Shown piece by piece: positions 26,706 to 34,039 of a DNA stretch of 64,000 nucleotides (the first letter of the stretch is position 1; each line of letters opens with the position of its first letter). The DNA comes from DASRHT01 sp035293765 (lineage in GTDB: Bacteria; Chloroflexota; Ktedonobacteria; Ktedonobacterales; Ktedonobacteraceae). The position numbers were made by a program, and so were the translations under genes. Below the pieces are notes generated by a model. That model did no database searches and was not told the origin of the DNA. It worked only from the letters and a program-made list of their open reading frames with translations. The stretch spans positions 1 through 64,000 of the forward strand of contig DATGMF010000086.1 in assembly GCA_035293765.1 (NCBI GenBank). The letters are read 5' to 3'.

Positions 26706-27536
26706 TCAGAACGCTTCCTTCCACCAGTCTTCGGGGAACGTACCTGATTTCGGCGCAGCTTCCATCTCAGTCACTGTTCCCTCAAAGATCACCCTTCTGT
26801 GATCTGACACCTGGCACGCAAATCGTGGGTTGGAGGTCGCAACAACAATGGTGGTGGTTTCCTTGAGGTGCATCAGTAGTTCAAGCATGCTCGGTTTGCT
26901 CCCACTCGCCTCCAGATGGCTTGGCTCATCCAGCAAAAGGACCTCCGGTTCGACGATGAGCGCACGTGCCAGGCACAGGCGATATTGTTGCCCTTCTGAC
27001 AGCCGCCACGCGCTGTGTGTCAGTCGGTCTTTGACTTCCTCCCACAGACCAACACGTTGTAATGTCCACTGGACGGCTCTGTGCAGGCTCCCTTTCTCAT
27101 GCGCGCCGAGCAGGCGTAGGCCATAGGCCACATTCTCGAAGATCGAGGTGGGGAAGAGATGGGGTTGCTCAAAGAGCAGACCGACCTGTCGATGGATCTG
27201 CGTTGGGTCTTTGCATCCTGTATAGATATCCTCTCCATCGAGAAGCACCCGACCCACGAGACGGATAGGAGCGGTGGAATCATGCAGACGTGCTAGCGTA
27301 CGCAGCAGAGTAGACTTCCCGCTCCCGGAAGGCCCCAGCAGGGTCGTGATGCGCTGCTCCTGGACATCGAATGAGACTTGATGAAGGACCTGTCTCTTGC
27401 CGAAAAAGGCCGAGAGATGGTGGACTTCGATTTTCATCCGCGCGTCCCTGGTGCTGCTCTTCTCCTGGATTGGCAGAAAGCTCCCTGGAGGCAGCTCGGA
27501 TATGCTCAGTGGTCTGGCTGTTATCCCCTGTCCCAT
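26706..27536 (-). CDS. PstB-like ABC ATPase with altered switch region
   Basis: An ABC nucleotide-binding protein of 276 residues. Walker A is GPSGSGKST, the signature is LSEGQQYRLCLARAL, and Walker B with catalytic Glu is VLLLDEPS. Two elements are unusual: the D-loop reads SHLEASG instead of SALDP, and the H-loop is VVATSNPRFA, lacking the switch His found in the companion PstB (VTHNMQQ). The start at 27536 is preceded by AAGGAAGG; an internal Met at 27437 is an alternative that would remove a 33-residue extension. It may pair with canonical PstB or serve another permease. Hydrolysis could be weakened. Confidence 0.8.
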   Translation of the reverse strand: MGQGITARPLSISELPPGSFLPIQEKSSTRDARMKIEVHHLSAFFGKRQVLHQVSFDVQEQRITTLLGPSGSGKSTLLRTLARLHDSTAPIRLVGRVLLDGEDIYTGCKDPTQIHRQVGLLFEQPHLFPTSIFENVAYGLRLLGAHEKGSLHRAVQWTLQRVGLWEEVKDRLTHSAWRLSEGQQYRLCLARALIVEPEVLLLDEPSHLEASGSKPSMLELLMHLKETTTIVVATSNPRFACQVSDHRRVIFEGTVTEMEAAPKSGTFPEDWWKEAF

Positions 27537-27552
27537 CTGCGCGCCTTCCTTT

Positions 27553-27822
27553 CTACGCTTCGGCTAACGGATATTCTTTATGTAACGGAATGGCGGTATC
27601 TACGATCAGCCGATCAGGTGCAACGATCAGCCGAATGTAGCGACCGGCAAGGGACTTACTGATAAAGTACGGGCGACCATCGTAAGAGATGTGTCCGCTG
27701 CGAGCGACTTTGCGTGAAAGAATTGCGGTCCCATCAGGCAATGACATGCTGGGAGAGGCGCACACCTCTCCGTCCTCACCATGTGTTGAGGCTTGCCGAC
27801 TGGCCTGTATTGCCTTGCTCAT
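27553..27822 (-). CDS. Small protein of unknown function between two ABC ATPases
   Basis: An 89-residue product starting MSKAIQASRQASTHG, with AAGGAG nine bases before the ATG. After a low-complexity N-terminus, residues about 45-85 (ARSGHISYDGRPYFISKSLA and on) form a predicted small beta-domain. It faintly resembles the C-terminal barrel of IS481/IS21-type transposases, so it may derive from one. It lies between the pstB gene and the second ATPase with short spacers, and is probably co-expressed. No function is proposed. Confidence 0.5.
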   Translation of the reverse strand: MSKAIQASRQASTHGEDGEVCASPSMSLPDGTAILSRKVARSGHISYDGRPYFISKSLAGRYIRLIVAPDRLIVDTAIPLHKEYPLAEA

Positions 27823-27841
27823 CTGCGCATCTCCTTCCCTC

Positions 27842-28597
27842 TTAACTAAAGCGTCCACTCAAATAGTCTTCGGTTTCTTGAAGCTTCGGGTGGGCAAAGA
27901 AGTGCTTCGTCTCTCCGACTTCGATCAATCGCCCTTGCAGAAAGAAGGCAGTCATATCGGCAATACGTCCCGCCTGCTGCATGTTGTGCGTCACGATGAT
28001 CACCGTGTAGTCCTTTTTGAGTTGCCTGATCAGTTCTTCCACTTGCAGCGTTGAGATCGGATCAAGTGCCGAGCAGGGTTCATCCATCAGGATGACCTGT
28101 GGAGAAAGCGCGAGGGCACGTGCAATACAGAGCCGTTGTTGTTGCCCTCCAGACAACTCAGTGGCGGGCGTGTGTAACCGATGTTTCACCTCCTCCCACA
28201 AGGCGGCCTGCCTCAGACTGAGTTCTACCTGCTCCGCAACAGCCTTGCCTCGTGCGACTCCGTTGAGATGGAGCCCCAGGGCAACATTCTCCGAAATGGA
28301 GAGGTGTGGCAAGAGATTAGGTTGTTGAAAGACCATGCCGATGTGTCGCCGCACACGCATCGGCTGGATCGAACGTGCATAGAGATTGACGCCATCGACC
28401 AGTACTTCGCCCGTCAGCCGGGTCTCTGGAAGCTCTTCATGCATGCGGTTGAGACAGCGCACAAAGGTCGATTTGCCACACCCGGAGGGGCCGATCAGTG
28501 CCGTCACCGACCGCTCTGCAACGTTCAGCGTGATATCATAGAGCGCCTGGGTTTTGCCATACCAGGCATTGACGTGTCTCGTCTCAATGGAGGCCAT
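27842..28597 (-). CDS. pstB: Phosphate ABC transporter ATP-binding protein
   Basis: PstB energises phosphate import through PstC/PstA. All nucleotide motifs are intact in 251 residues: Walker A GPSGCGKST, Q-loop MVFQQPNLLPHLS, signature LSGGQQQRLCIARAL, Walker B VILMDEPCSALDP and H-loop VTHNM. FVRCLNRMHE after Walker A is characteristic of PstB. Order pstS-pstC-pstA-pstB on one strand is the classical operon, but phoU is absent. Located inside the arsenic transposon, it likely supports uptake that favours phosphate over arsenate; that role is inferred. Confidence 0.95.
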   Translation of the reverse strand: MASIETRHVNAWYGKTQALYDITLNVAERSVTALIGPSGCGKSTFVRCLNRMHEELPETRLTGEVLVDGVNLYARSIQPMRVRRHIGMVFQQPNLLPHLSISENVALGLHLNGVARGKAVAEQVELSLRQAALWEEVKHRLHTPATELSGGQQQRLCIARALALSPQVILMDEPCSALDPISTLQVEELIRQLKKDYTVIIVTHNMQQAGRIADMTAFFLQGRLIEVGETKHFFAHPKLQETEDYLSGRFS

Positions 28598-28645
28598 AGG
28601 TACCTCTCCTCTCGCTGTGTTTCTTCATGGATTCGTCCTCCCTGC

Positions 28646-29524
28646 TTATCCTCGTGGTTTGAAGCCTCCTGTGGCAAAGCGAACGGCAAAGGAGGCCAGA
28701 AGAATGAGCAGAATGAGGACGACTGCCCCGGCATATGCCTGGTTCACTTGGATCTGGTAGGGGCTCTCTGTGAACACGAAGATCCGCAAAGGAAGGGCAT
28801 CCATCGGCTGCGTCACATCGGTATTCAAAAACGGTGTGCCGAAGGCGGTCATCAAGAGTGGGGCCGTCTCACCCGCCACGCGTGCCATTGCCAACACGAT
28901 GCCCGTGATGATGCCACGACTGGCGGCAGGCAACACGACCCGAAGAATCGTTCGTGCTTCCGTCGCCCCAAGCGCTAATGATGCCTCGCGCAACTCATGA
29001 GGAACCAAGCGCAGCACATCTTCCGAGGTACTGGCGACGATGGGGATCATGATGATGCCGAGCGCCACGCCACCAGCCAAACCGGAGAAGGTATGGGCAG
29101 GAATGACAATCAAGGCCCAGGCAAACAGGCCAAAGATGATCGTTGGCACGCCTGTGAGTACCCCCACCAGGAAGCGGATGAAAGCCGCGAAGCTCCCTCG
29201 TCCAACCTCGGAGAGGTAGACCCCTGTGAAGACTCCCAATGGCACCCCGACAAGAGAGGCGACCCCGACGAGAAGCACCGTCCCCACAATAGCTTCTGTC
29301 ATCCCCCCACCAGGCTCTCCATTGGGGGTCGGCAATTGCGTGAAAAAGGCAAGATCCAGATAGGGCAACCCCTGGCGCAGCACATAGAGCAGCAAGTACA
29401 ACAAGATGACCACCGCAAACCCAGCACAGGCGAGAGTGAACACGATGGCAAGCCCATTGGCAAGTTGCCTGCCTACGCTGTGTGCAGAGCGCGGTGTCTG
29501 GAACGGATGCGCAACAGTACTCAT
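28646..29524 (-). CDS. pstA: Phosphate ABC transporter permease PstA
   Basis: This 292-residue inner-membrane permease has six predicted helices; the first follows a short basic N-terminus. The ABC-docking (EAA) loop reads EASLALGATEARTILRVVLP, and the PstA-typical GLPYLDLAFFTQLP and GGMTEAIVGT occur in the first half. Its start overlaps the pstC stop by four bases, showing translational coupling. It forms a heterodimer with PstC and couples to PstB. Confidence 0.94.
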   Translation of the reverse strand: MSTVAHPFQTPRSAHSVGRQLANGLAIVFTLACAGFAVVILLYLLLYVLRQGLPYLDLAFFTQLPTPNGEPGGGMTEAIVGTVLLVGVASLVGVPLGVFTGVYLSEVGRGSFAAFIRFLVGVLTGVPTIIFGLFAWALIVIPAHTFSGLAGGVALGIIMIPIVASTSEDVLRLVPHELREASLALGATEARTILRVVLPAASRGIITGIVLAMARVAGETAPLLMTAFGTPFLNTDVTQPMDALPLRIFVFTESPYQIQVNQAYAGAVVLILLILLASFAVRFATGGFKPRG

Positions 29525-30504
29525 GAGCGTCTCCTTCCTGCACGGCTCGTTCCTCCGATTCTGGCAATCAGCACGCGAGCGAGGATGTTGGTGAGCAAGG
29601 TGATGACAAAGACGAGAAGCCCCGCCTCCAGGAGCGCTGAGATGAAGAGCCCCGGCGTGGCCTCACCAAACTGATTGGCAATAACGCTGGAGAGGGTGTA
29701 GCCTGTATCAAACAGGTGCCAACTTGGTTGTGTGGCCTGGTTGCCGATCACCATCGTCACTGCCATTGTCTCTCCCAGCGCGCGGCCAAGTGCCAGGATA
29801 ATCCCGCCCATGATCCCAACCCGTGCGAACGGCAATACGGCATGACGGATGACCTCCCAGCGCGTGGCACCGAGCGCCAGCAGCGCTTCACGCTGGGTGC
29901 GTGGCACGGTGAGCATGACCTCGCGCGAGATGCTGATGATGAGCGGAAGCACCATGATGACCAGCACCATCCCGGCGGCCAGCAACCCTAATCCATGAGA
30001 CGCTCCCTGAAAGAAAGGCAAGAAGCCCAGGTGCTGGCGTAACCAGGGCTCGCCCACGGTTCCTAACCAGGGAGCGAGCACGAGGAATCCCCACAACCCG
30101 AAGATCACACTGGGAACCGCCGCCAGCAGTTCGGAAAAGAACGCCAGCGGCATGCGCAAGGGGCGCGGGCAGAAATCGACAAGAAAAATGGCCGCGCCTA
30201 CCCCGATGGGGACAGCGAAGAGCAGGGCAAACGCCGAAGTCACGAGCGTGCCAAAAAGCGCCGGGGCCACGCCGTAGGTATTATGGACCGGATCAAATGC
30301 CTGATTGGTCAAAAAGCTCCAACCGAAGGTGCGTAGCGAGGGCCACGATCCGCTGATCAGCACCCAGGCTATCCCCACGATCAGGCCAATCACTATGAGC
30401 ACGAGCAGGAGCGTCACCCCACGGAAAAGAACATCACTGATGCGACGTGGCCCTCCTCCGAAGCGTTTCATCCCTGATGCTCTTCCAAGAAGTTTGTGTT
30501 GCAT
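29521..30504 (-). CDS. pstC: Phosphate ABC transporter permease PstC
   Basis: PstC is the second permease half. The chosen ATG at 30504 has GGGAAGG before it and gives 327 residues, a normal PstC length; a longer frame reaches upstream into the end of pstS without a ribosome site. Helices begin at LFRGVTLLLVLIVIGLIVGI. The docking loop is QREALLALGATRWEVIRHAV, and ELLAAVPSVIFGLWG is a hallmark of PstC. It precedes pstA with a four-base overlap. Confidence 0.94.
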   Translation of the reverse strand: MQHKLLGRASGMKRFGGGPRRISDVLFRGVTLLLVLIVIGLIVGIAWVLISGSWPSLRTFGWSFLTNQAFDPVHNTYGVAPALFGTLVTSAFALLFAVPIGVGAAIFLVDFCPRPLRMPLAFFSELLAAVPSVIFGLWGFLVLAPWLGTVGEPWLRQHLGFLPFFQGASHGLGLLAAGMVLVIMVLPLIISISREVMLTVPRTQREALLALGATRWEVIRHAVLPFARVGIMGGIILALGRALGETMAVTMVIGNQATQPSWHLFDTGYTLSSVIANQFGEATPGLFISALLEAGLLVFVITLLTNILARVLIARIGGTSRAGRRRS

Positions 30505-30577
30505 AGCACCTTCCCTTTTTCTATCTGTGCGAAGCGCCGCACGGCGTCTGCCTATCATGACGGGAGACACTGTGCCA

Positions 30578-31720
30578 TTAGCTCCCGGTTCCGGCGTAAC
30601 AGGCGCTTCCACCACATTTCATCGCCTTGATCTGCGCTTCTGATTTGGCAACAATCGGAGCAGGCAAGGGGACATAGGTCAGAGCCGTCGCGTATTGTTG
30701 CCCATCATGAATCATCCACCAGAGCAGGTTGGCGAGGGCCTTGCCCTTGTCAGCGTTGCTCTGATTCTGGTAGACCACGATCCACGAGAAGCCTGAAATG
30801 GGATAGGAGTCGGCCCCTTGCGCATTGACGATAAAGAAGCGCAGGTCGGCAGGGATGGCGCTCACGTTGGCGGCATCGGCCTTGGCCCCATCCAGAGAAG
30901 GAGCCACAAACTTCCCATCCTTGTTCTCGACCAGCGTATAGGGCAGATTGTTTGAGACAACATAGGCCAGTTCGACGTAGCCGAGAGCCCCCGCCGTACT
31001 TTTGACCGCAGCAGCAACGCCTGCATTGCCTTTCCCACCAACGCCTGTGGGCCAATTGACGGTAGTTCCAGCACCAACGCGGGATTGCCAGGTGGGACTG
31101 ACAGCAGAGAGGTAATGGGTAAAGATGCCAGTGGTCCCGCTGCCGTCCGAACGGTGAACCACCGTGATCGTCTGGTGTGGCAGGGCGATGCCAGCGTTGA
31201 GTTGCTTGATCTCCGGGTCATCCCAGGTGGTGACCTTGCCCAGGTAAATATCGGCGATGAGCGGGCCGGTGAGCTTGAGCTGACCAGAAGCAATCCCTGT
31301 CAGGTTATAGGACATAGCTTCTGCACCCAAAGTGACTGGAATGTGCAAAATGGGACCATTTGGGCTCTTCGCGAGTTGATCGTTGGTCATCGGGGTGTCA
31401 GTCGCGCCAAAATCGACGATTTGTTGCAGCAAATTGTTAATGCCTGCGCCACTGCCAACTGATTGATAGTTCACATTGGCTCCACAGGTCGCTTTGGGAT
31501 ACTCGCTGAACATTTTCGAGAAGAGCGGATAGTCGAAGGTGGACCCCGCCCCGGTGAGCGCTTTTGTGGAAGGGCACGAAGCTCCGGTTTGTCCTCCAGA
31601 AGAGGACGAGCCGCCCCCGCAGGCAGCCAGGAGGCACAGGAATCCAACCAGAGCTATCATCTGAAAAGCCGTGAACCAGCGTTGCTGCGGTTTTGTGCGG
31701 ACGAGAAAGAAAAAGCGCAT
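30578..31720 (-). CDS. pstS: Phosphate-binding lipoprotein PstS
   Basis: A periplasmic-side binding lipoprotein of 380 residues. The signal ends in the lipobox LLAAC with lipidated Cys34, followed by a Gly/Ser linker. The mature domain shows PstS motifs: GAGSTFDYPLFSKM, VNYQSVGSGAGI, DFGATDTPMT, and HRSDGSGTTGIFTHYLS, whose Ser/Asp/Arg/Thr groups bind the oxyanion. AGGAGG stands six bases before the ATG; a longer frame to 31924 has none. The stop of the upstream channel gene lies one base before this ATG (TGA-T-ATG), so translation is coupled. Phosphate/arsenate discrimination depends on subtle hydrogen bonding and cannot be read here. Confidence 0.93.
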   Translation of the reverse strand: MRFFFLVRTKPQQRWFTAFQMIALVGFLCLLAACGGGSSSSGGQTGASCPSTKALTGAGSTFDYPLFSKMFSEYPKATCGANVNYQSVGSGAGINNLLQQIVDFGATDTPMTNDQLAKSPNGPILHIPVTLGAEAMSYNLTGIASGQLKLTGPLIADIYLGKVTTWDDPEIKQLNAGIALPHQTITVVHRSDGSGTTGIFTHYLSAVSPTWQSRVGAGTTVNWPTGVGGKGNAGVAAAVKSTAGALGYVELAYVVSNNLPYTLVENKDGKFVAPSLDGAKADAANVSAIPADLRFFIVNAQGADSYPISGFSWIVVYQNQSNADKGKALANLLWWMIHDGQQYATALTYVPLPAPIVAKSEAQIKAMKCGGSACYAGTGS

Positions 31721-31721
31721 A

Positions 31722-32708
31722 TCAAATCCTCCTGAGAAATACGATGAGTATGACAACACGAGAAGCACGCGTTTTGACGGAGAAGAGATAGAGCCATCCA
31801 CTTGTTGTTGTAGCAGCTCCCATGAGGATGCACCTCGACCCAGGCGGTAGAGAAACCGAGGGTCGCGAACCGCTGGCGTGGTGAGTAAGGAACGTCCGTC
31901 TCGTTCCCGCTCTCGCACACACACGATCTGCGACTACGACCCAGGTACCTCCTTTCAAGGGGAGCGCGGTAGATTCCGCTAGTAGCTGCTCTTGCGCAAG
32001 AGCAGCTACTAGCTTGTGATCAGGCAGGTTATGCCTTCCTGTCATGTGCAGCCCCCAATAGAGACCTGCTACTGCGCAGGCTGCAAGCAACGGACCAAGG
32101 AAGTGGACCCACCGTTCACCCCATACTGACACAGCAAGCGCAGGTCCGAGCGAGAGAGCAGGATTCATGAAAACGCCGCCAAAAGCACTTCCCAGAAGAC
32201 TGCCAAAGGCAATGATAGTTCCAATGGTGAGTGCGGCCAGCAGACCCATAGGACCAATGATTTCCCCTTCCTCTGTTGTCGTCGCCGTGAGAAGAACGAC
32301 CAGTAGCAAGACCGTCGAGAGGCCCATTTCAAGGACAAGCACGATCCAGGGATCACTTTGTAGCGACGCCATACCAATAGCCGGGACCGAAACCCACAAC
32401 ATACGAAGCAGGAGTGCCCCACAAGTCGCCCCGAAGAACTGGCTGCCAACATAGAGAGGAACATCGCGCCAGAAGAGAGCACGAGTGAGCGCAAAGAGGA
32501 GCGTCACCGCCGGGTTGAAATGCGCGCTGGAGCGATGCCCTAGCAGTGCAATCAACATGACGACGCTTCCCCCAAAAAGCAGGGCTCCCCCCACAGGAAC
32601 GAGGAGTCCCGTTCTGGCGTTGACGAGGACAGCTCCATTTGCGATGACCACCAGAACACAGGTGCCTAGACACTCTGCGCCAGCACGACGGAGAAGAACT
32701 GGTGTCAT
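31722..32708 (-). CDS. MIP-family channel with long C-terminal extension
   Basis: The first about 235 residues form a six-helix aquaporin fold with NPA boxes SSAHFNPAVTLLFA and GGVFMNPALSLGPA. A further about 90 residues follow, basic and Ser/Thr-rich, ending with a hydrophobic segment (VVILIVFLRRI) that stops one base before pstS. The extension begins at a 34-bp perfect palindrome and contains an unused AAGGAGG, so it may be former intergenic DNA now read through. The ATG at 32708 with AAAGGAG is preferred to a TTG at 32726. It follows the arsR-arsC fusion and its decayed neighbour. An arsenite/glycerol channel is the probable role. Confidence 0.82.
   Translation of the reverse strand: MTPVLLRRAGAECLGTCVLVVIANGAVLVNARTGLLVPVGGALLFGGSVVMLIALLGHRSSAHFNPAVTLLFALTRALFWRDVPLYVGSQFFGATCGALLLRMLWVSVPAIGMASLQSDPWIVLVLEMGLSTVLLLVVLLTATTTEEGEIIGPMGLLAALTIGTIIAFGSLLGSAFGGVFMNPALSLGPALAVSVWGERWVHFLGPLLAACAVAGLYWGLHMTGRHNLPDHKLVAALAQEQLLAESTALPLKGGTWVVVADRVCARAGTRRTFLTHHASGSRPSVSLPPGSRCILMGAATTTSGWLYLFSVKTRASRVVILIVFLRRI
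31979..32012. repeat. 34-bp perfect palindrome with no loop
   Basis: Seventeen bases (CTAGTAGCTGCTCTTGC) are followed directly by their exact reverse complement. It lies in the extended 3' part of the channel gene, about 260 bases before pstS. A loopless palindrome can bind a dimeric protein, mark a recombination scar or act in RNA as a hairpin at the original channel-gene end. It encodes residues of the channel extension (VAALAQEQLLA). Confidence 0.85.
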
Positions 32709-32738
32709 GGTTTCTCCTTTGCTCAAACTGTCAACAGC

Positions 32739-33052
32739 TCATACGCATGGCGAGACAAAAGTACGAAGTGCTACAGAAATGGCTGAACACAGCTCGCAGA
32801 TCTCGTGAACGAATCGACCCCCAGAGCCATATACCTCTGGGATCAGGAGTGCTTCACGAACAAGATGCCTCAGTGCTGTATCTACATCCTCCTCACAACG
32901 CAATGCCCGATAGACGGCGTCAATCTAGTTGCCTCCTCTCCGACTTCGAGGGAGAGACACAGGCATTGTACGCACGTACCGCATGAGCCAGTTCTTCAGC
33001 AACGTGTTCTGCTGGCGCGTTGTTAAGAGAGCCATCGCGAACTTCCTTTCAT
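32739..33052 (-). pseudogene. Small arsenic-operon gene with two frameshifts
   Basis: The ATG at 33052 overlaps the arsR-arsC stop (ATGA). Shifting one base in the following AAA gives KEVRDGSLNNAPAEHVAEEL, then AHAVRAYNACVSPSKSERRQ. A second one-base shift near 32922 continues as DAVYRALRCEEDVDTALRHL and LVREALLIPEVYGSG to the stop at 32739. Removing two bases restores about 104 codons with strongly helical, protein-like composition. The overlapping start shows it was once part of the operon. As written it cannot be made in full; family unknown. Sequencing error is the alternative. Confidence 0.5.
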
Positions 33053-33822
33053 CGAGGGGAGCGTGCGCCTTGCTCACGCGCAATGAGCGTCAACAGGTGA
33101 CGAATCCTAGTGGTGAGTTGCAAGGCGATCTGTTCAAAGGTGTGCCAGCGTTCCTCATCAGACCCTTCCACCAGAGCTGGGTCGAGGAAGCTCCAGTGAA
33201 TACGCTCTGGGTCAGAAGGAAAGGAGGGACAGACCTCGCGAACGCGATCACAGACCGTGACGATGTAATCAAACGATAGCCCACGAAACTCGTCCAGATG
33301 CTTAGAGCGGTGCAGGCTCAGATCAGCACCGAGTCCTTGCAGCACACGGGAGGCAAGAGGATGCACCTGTGATGGAGCACTCCCAGCACTGAAGGCTTCG
33401 ACTTGCCCATGACTCAGATGACGAAGCAGTCCCTCGGCAATTTGTGAACGGGCACTATTTTCGGTGCAGAGAAAGAGCACGCGCACGGGCCGATGAGCAC
33501 CAGGAGAGAGAGCCTGAACCAGGCCCACAGCGGGGTGGACTGCCTCACCAGTTGCGAGGTAAAGCGTGCGAAAGGTCTCCAGATCCAGGCTGTAATACAG
33601 CGAGCGCTCATCAGCCGTACTGCGCCGTTCAGTCACGAGATGCAGGTCGCGCAGCTTGCGCAGATGGTAGGACACCACGTTCTGGGGCTGATCCAGGAAG
33701 CGAACGATTTCAGCTACATTGTAGTCAGAGCGAGCTAACCGGGTGAGAATTTTCCAGCGCAACTCGTGAGCAAGCAGCTTGAGAAAATCCGGCAACGGCG
33801 GTGAAACAATGGCCTGATCCAT
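33049..33822 (-). CDS. ArsR repressor fused to arsenate reductase ArsC
   Basis: This 257-residue protein joins a winged-helix ArsR domain (about 1-95, recognition helix QNVVSYHLRKLRDLHLV) to a low-molecular-weight-phosphatase ArsC (about 112-257). The ArsC part has nucleophile Cys119 in CTENSARSQ and the relay Cys191/Cys198 in VTVCDRVREVCPSF. These are the only cysteines: the repressor half lacks the arsenite-binding Cys sites known in ArsR (ELCVCDL). GGAGG precedes the ATG at 33822; the longer frame from 34053 has no ribosome site and would cross the promoter. It is first in the cargo operon and probably represses it. Ligand sensing may go through the reductase cysteines, an inference. Confidence 0.92.
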   Translation of the reverse strand: MDQAIVSPPLPDFLKLLAHELRWKILTRLARSDYNVAEIVRFLDQPQNVVSYHLRKLRDLHLVTERRSTADERSLYYSLDLETFRTLYLATGEAVHPAVGLVQALSPGAHRPVRVLFLCTENSARSQIAEGLLRHLSHGQVEAFSAGSAPSQVHPLASRVLQGLGADLSLHRSKHLDEFRGLSFDYIVTVCDRVREVCPSFPSDPERIHWSFLDPALVEGSDEERWHTFEQIALQLTTRIRHLLTLIAREQGARSPR

Positions 33823-33844
33823 GAACCTTCCTCCAGTGAATACG

Positions 33845-33902
33845 TCAAAAAAATTTGAATCAATTCTAATAGAAGTATACAGGAGAAAGAGAGAAAAAAC
33901 AA
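33845..33902 (-). promoter_or_regulatory. Promoter and operator candidate of the arsenic operon
   Basis: On the minus strand a -35 TTGTTT (33902-33897), 17-base spacer and -10 TATACT (33879-33874) lie about 50 bases before the arsR-arsC start. Just downstream is an imperfect palindrome TCAAA-N4-TTTGA (33845-33858), of the kind bound by ArsR-family dimers, placed to block transcription after initiation. Autoregulation by the fusion protein is inferred. Confidence 0.6.
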
Positions 33903-34039
33903 GAGGGGGTACTGGTACACTGCATCTGAACGTGTTTTCGAGCCCGTGTCTCGCATGAGAAGAGCAAAAAAGAGAGCGAGGGAGGACGAAGATCCTGACA
34001 AACATGTGCAGGAAGGCAGTCGGTTCTCTTTTCCTGATC

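Noticed and set aside
30578..31924. 448-residue form of PstS starting at 31924
   Set aside because: The extra N-terminus would hide the lipoprotein signal; the ATG at 31720 has an ideal AGGAGG.
32739..33052. TAG recoding to explain in-frame ambers here and at 15304
   Set aside because: TAG is used as the normal stop in neighbouring genes (for example hcrA), and at this locus frameshifts explain the homology better.
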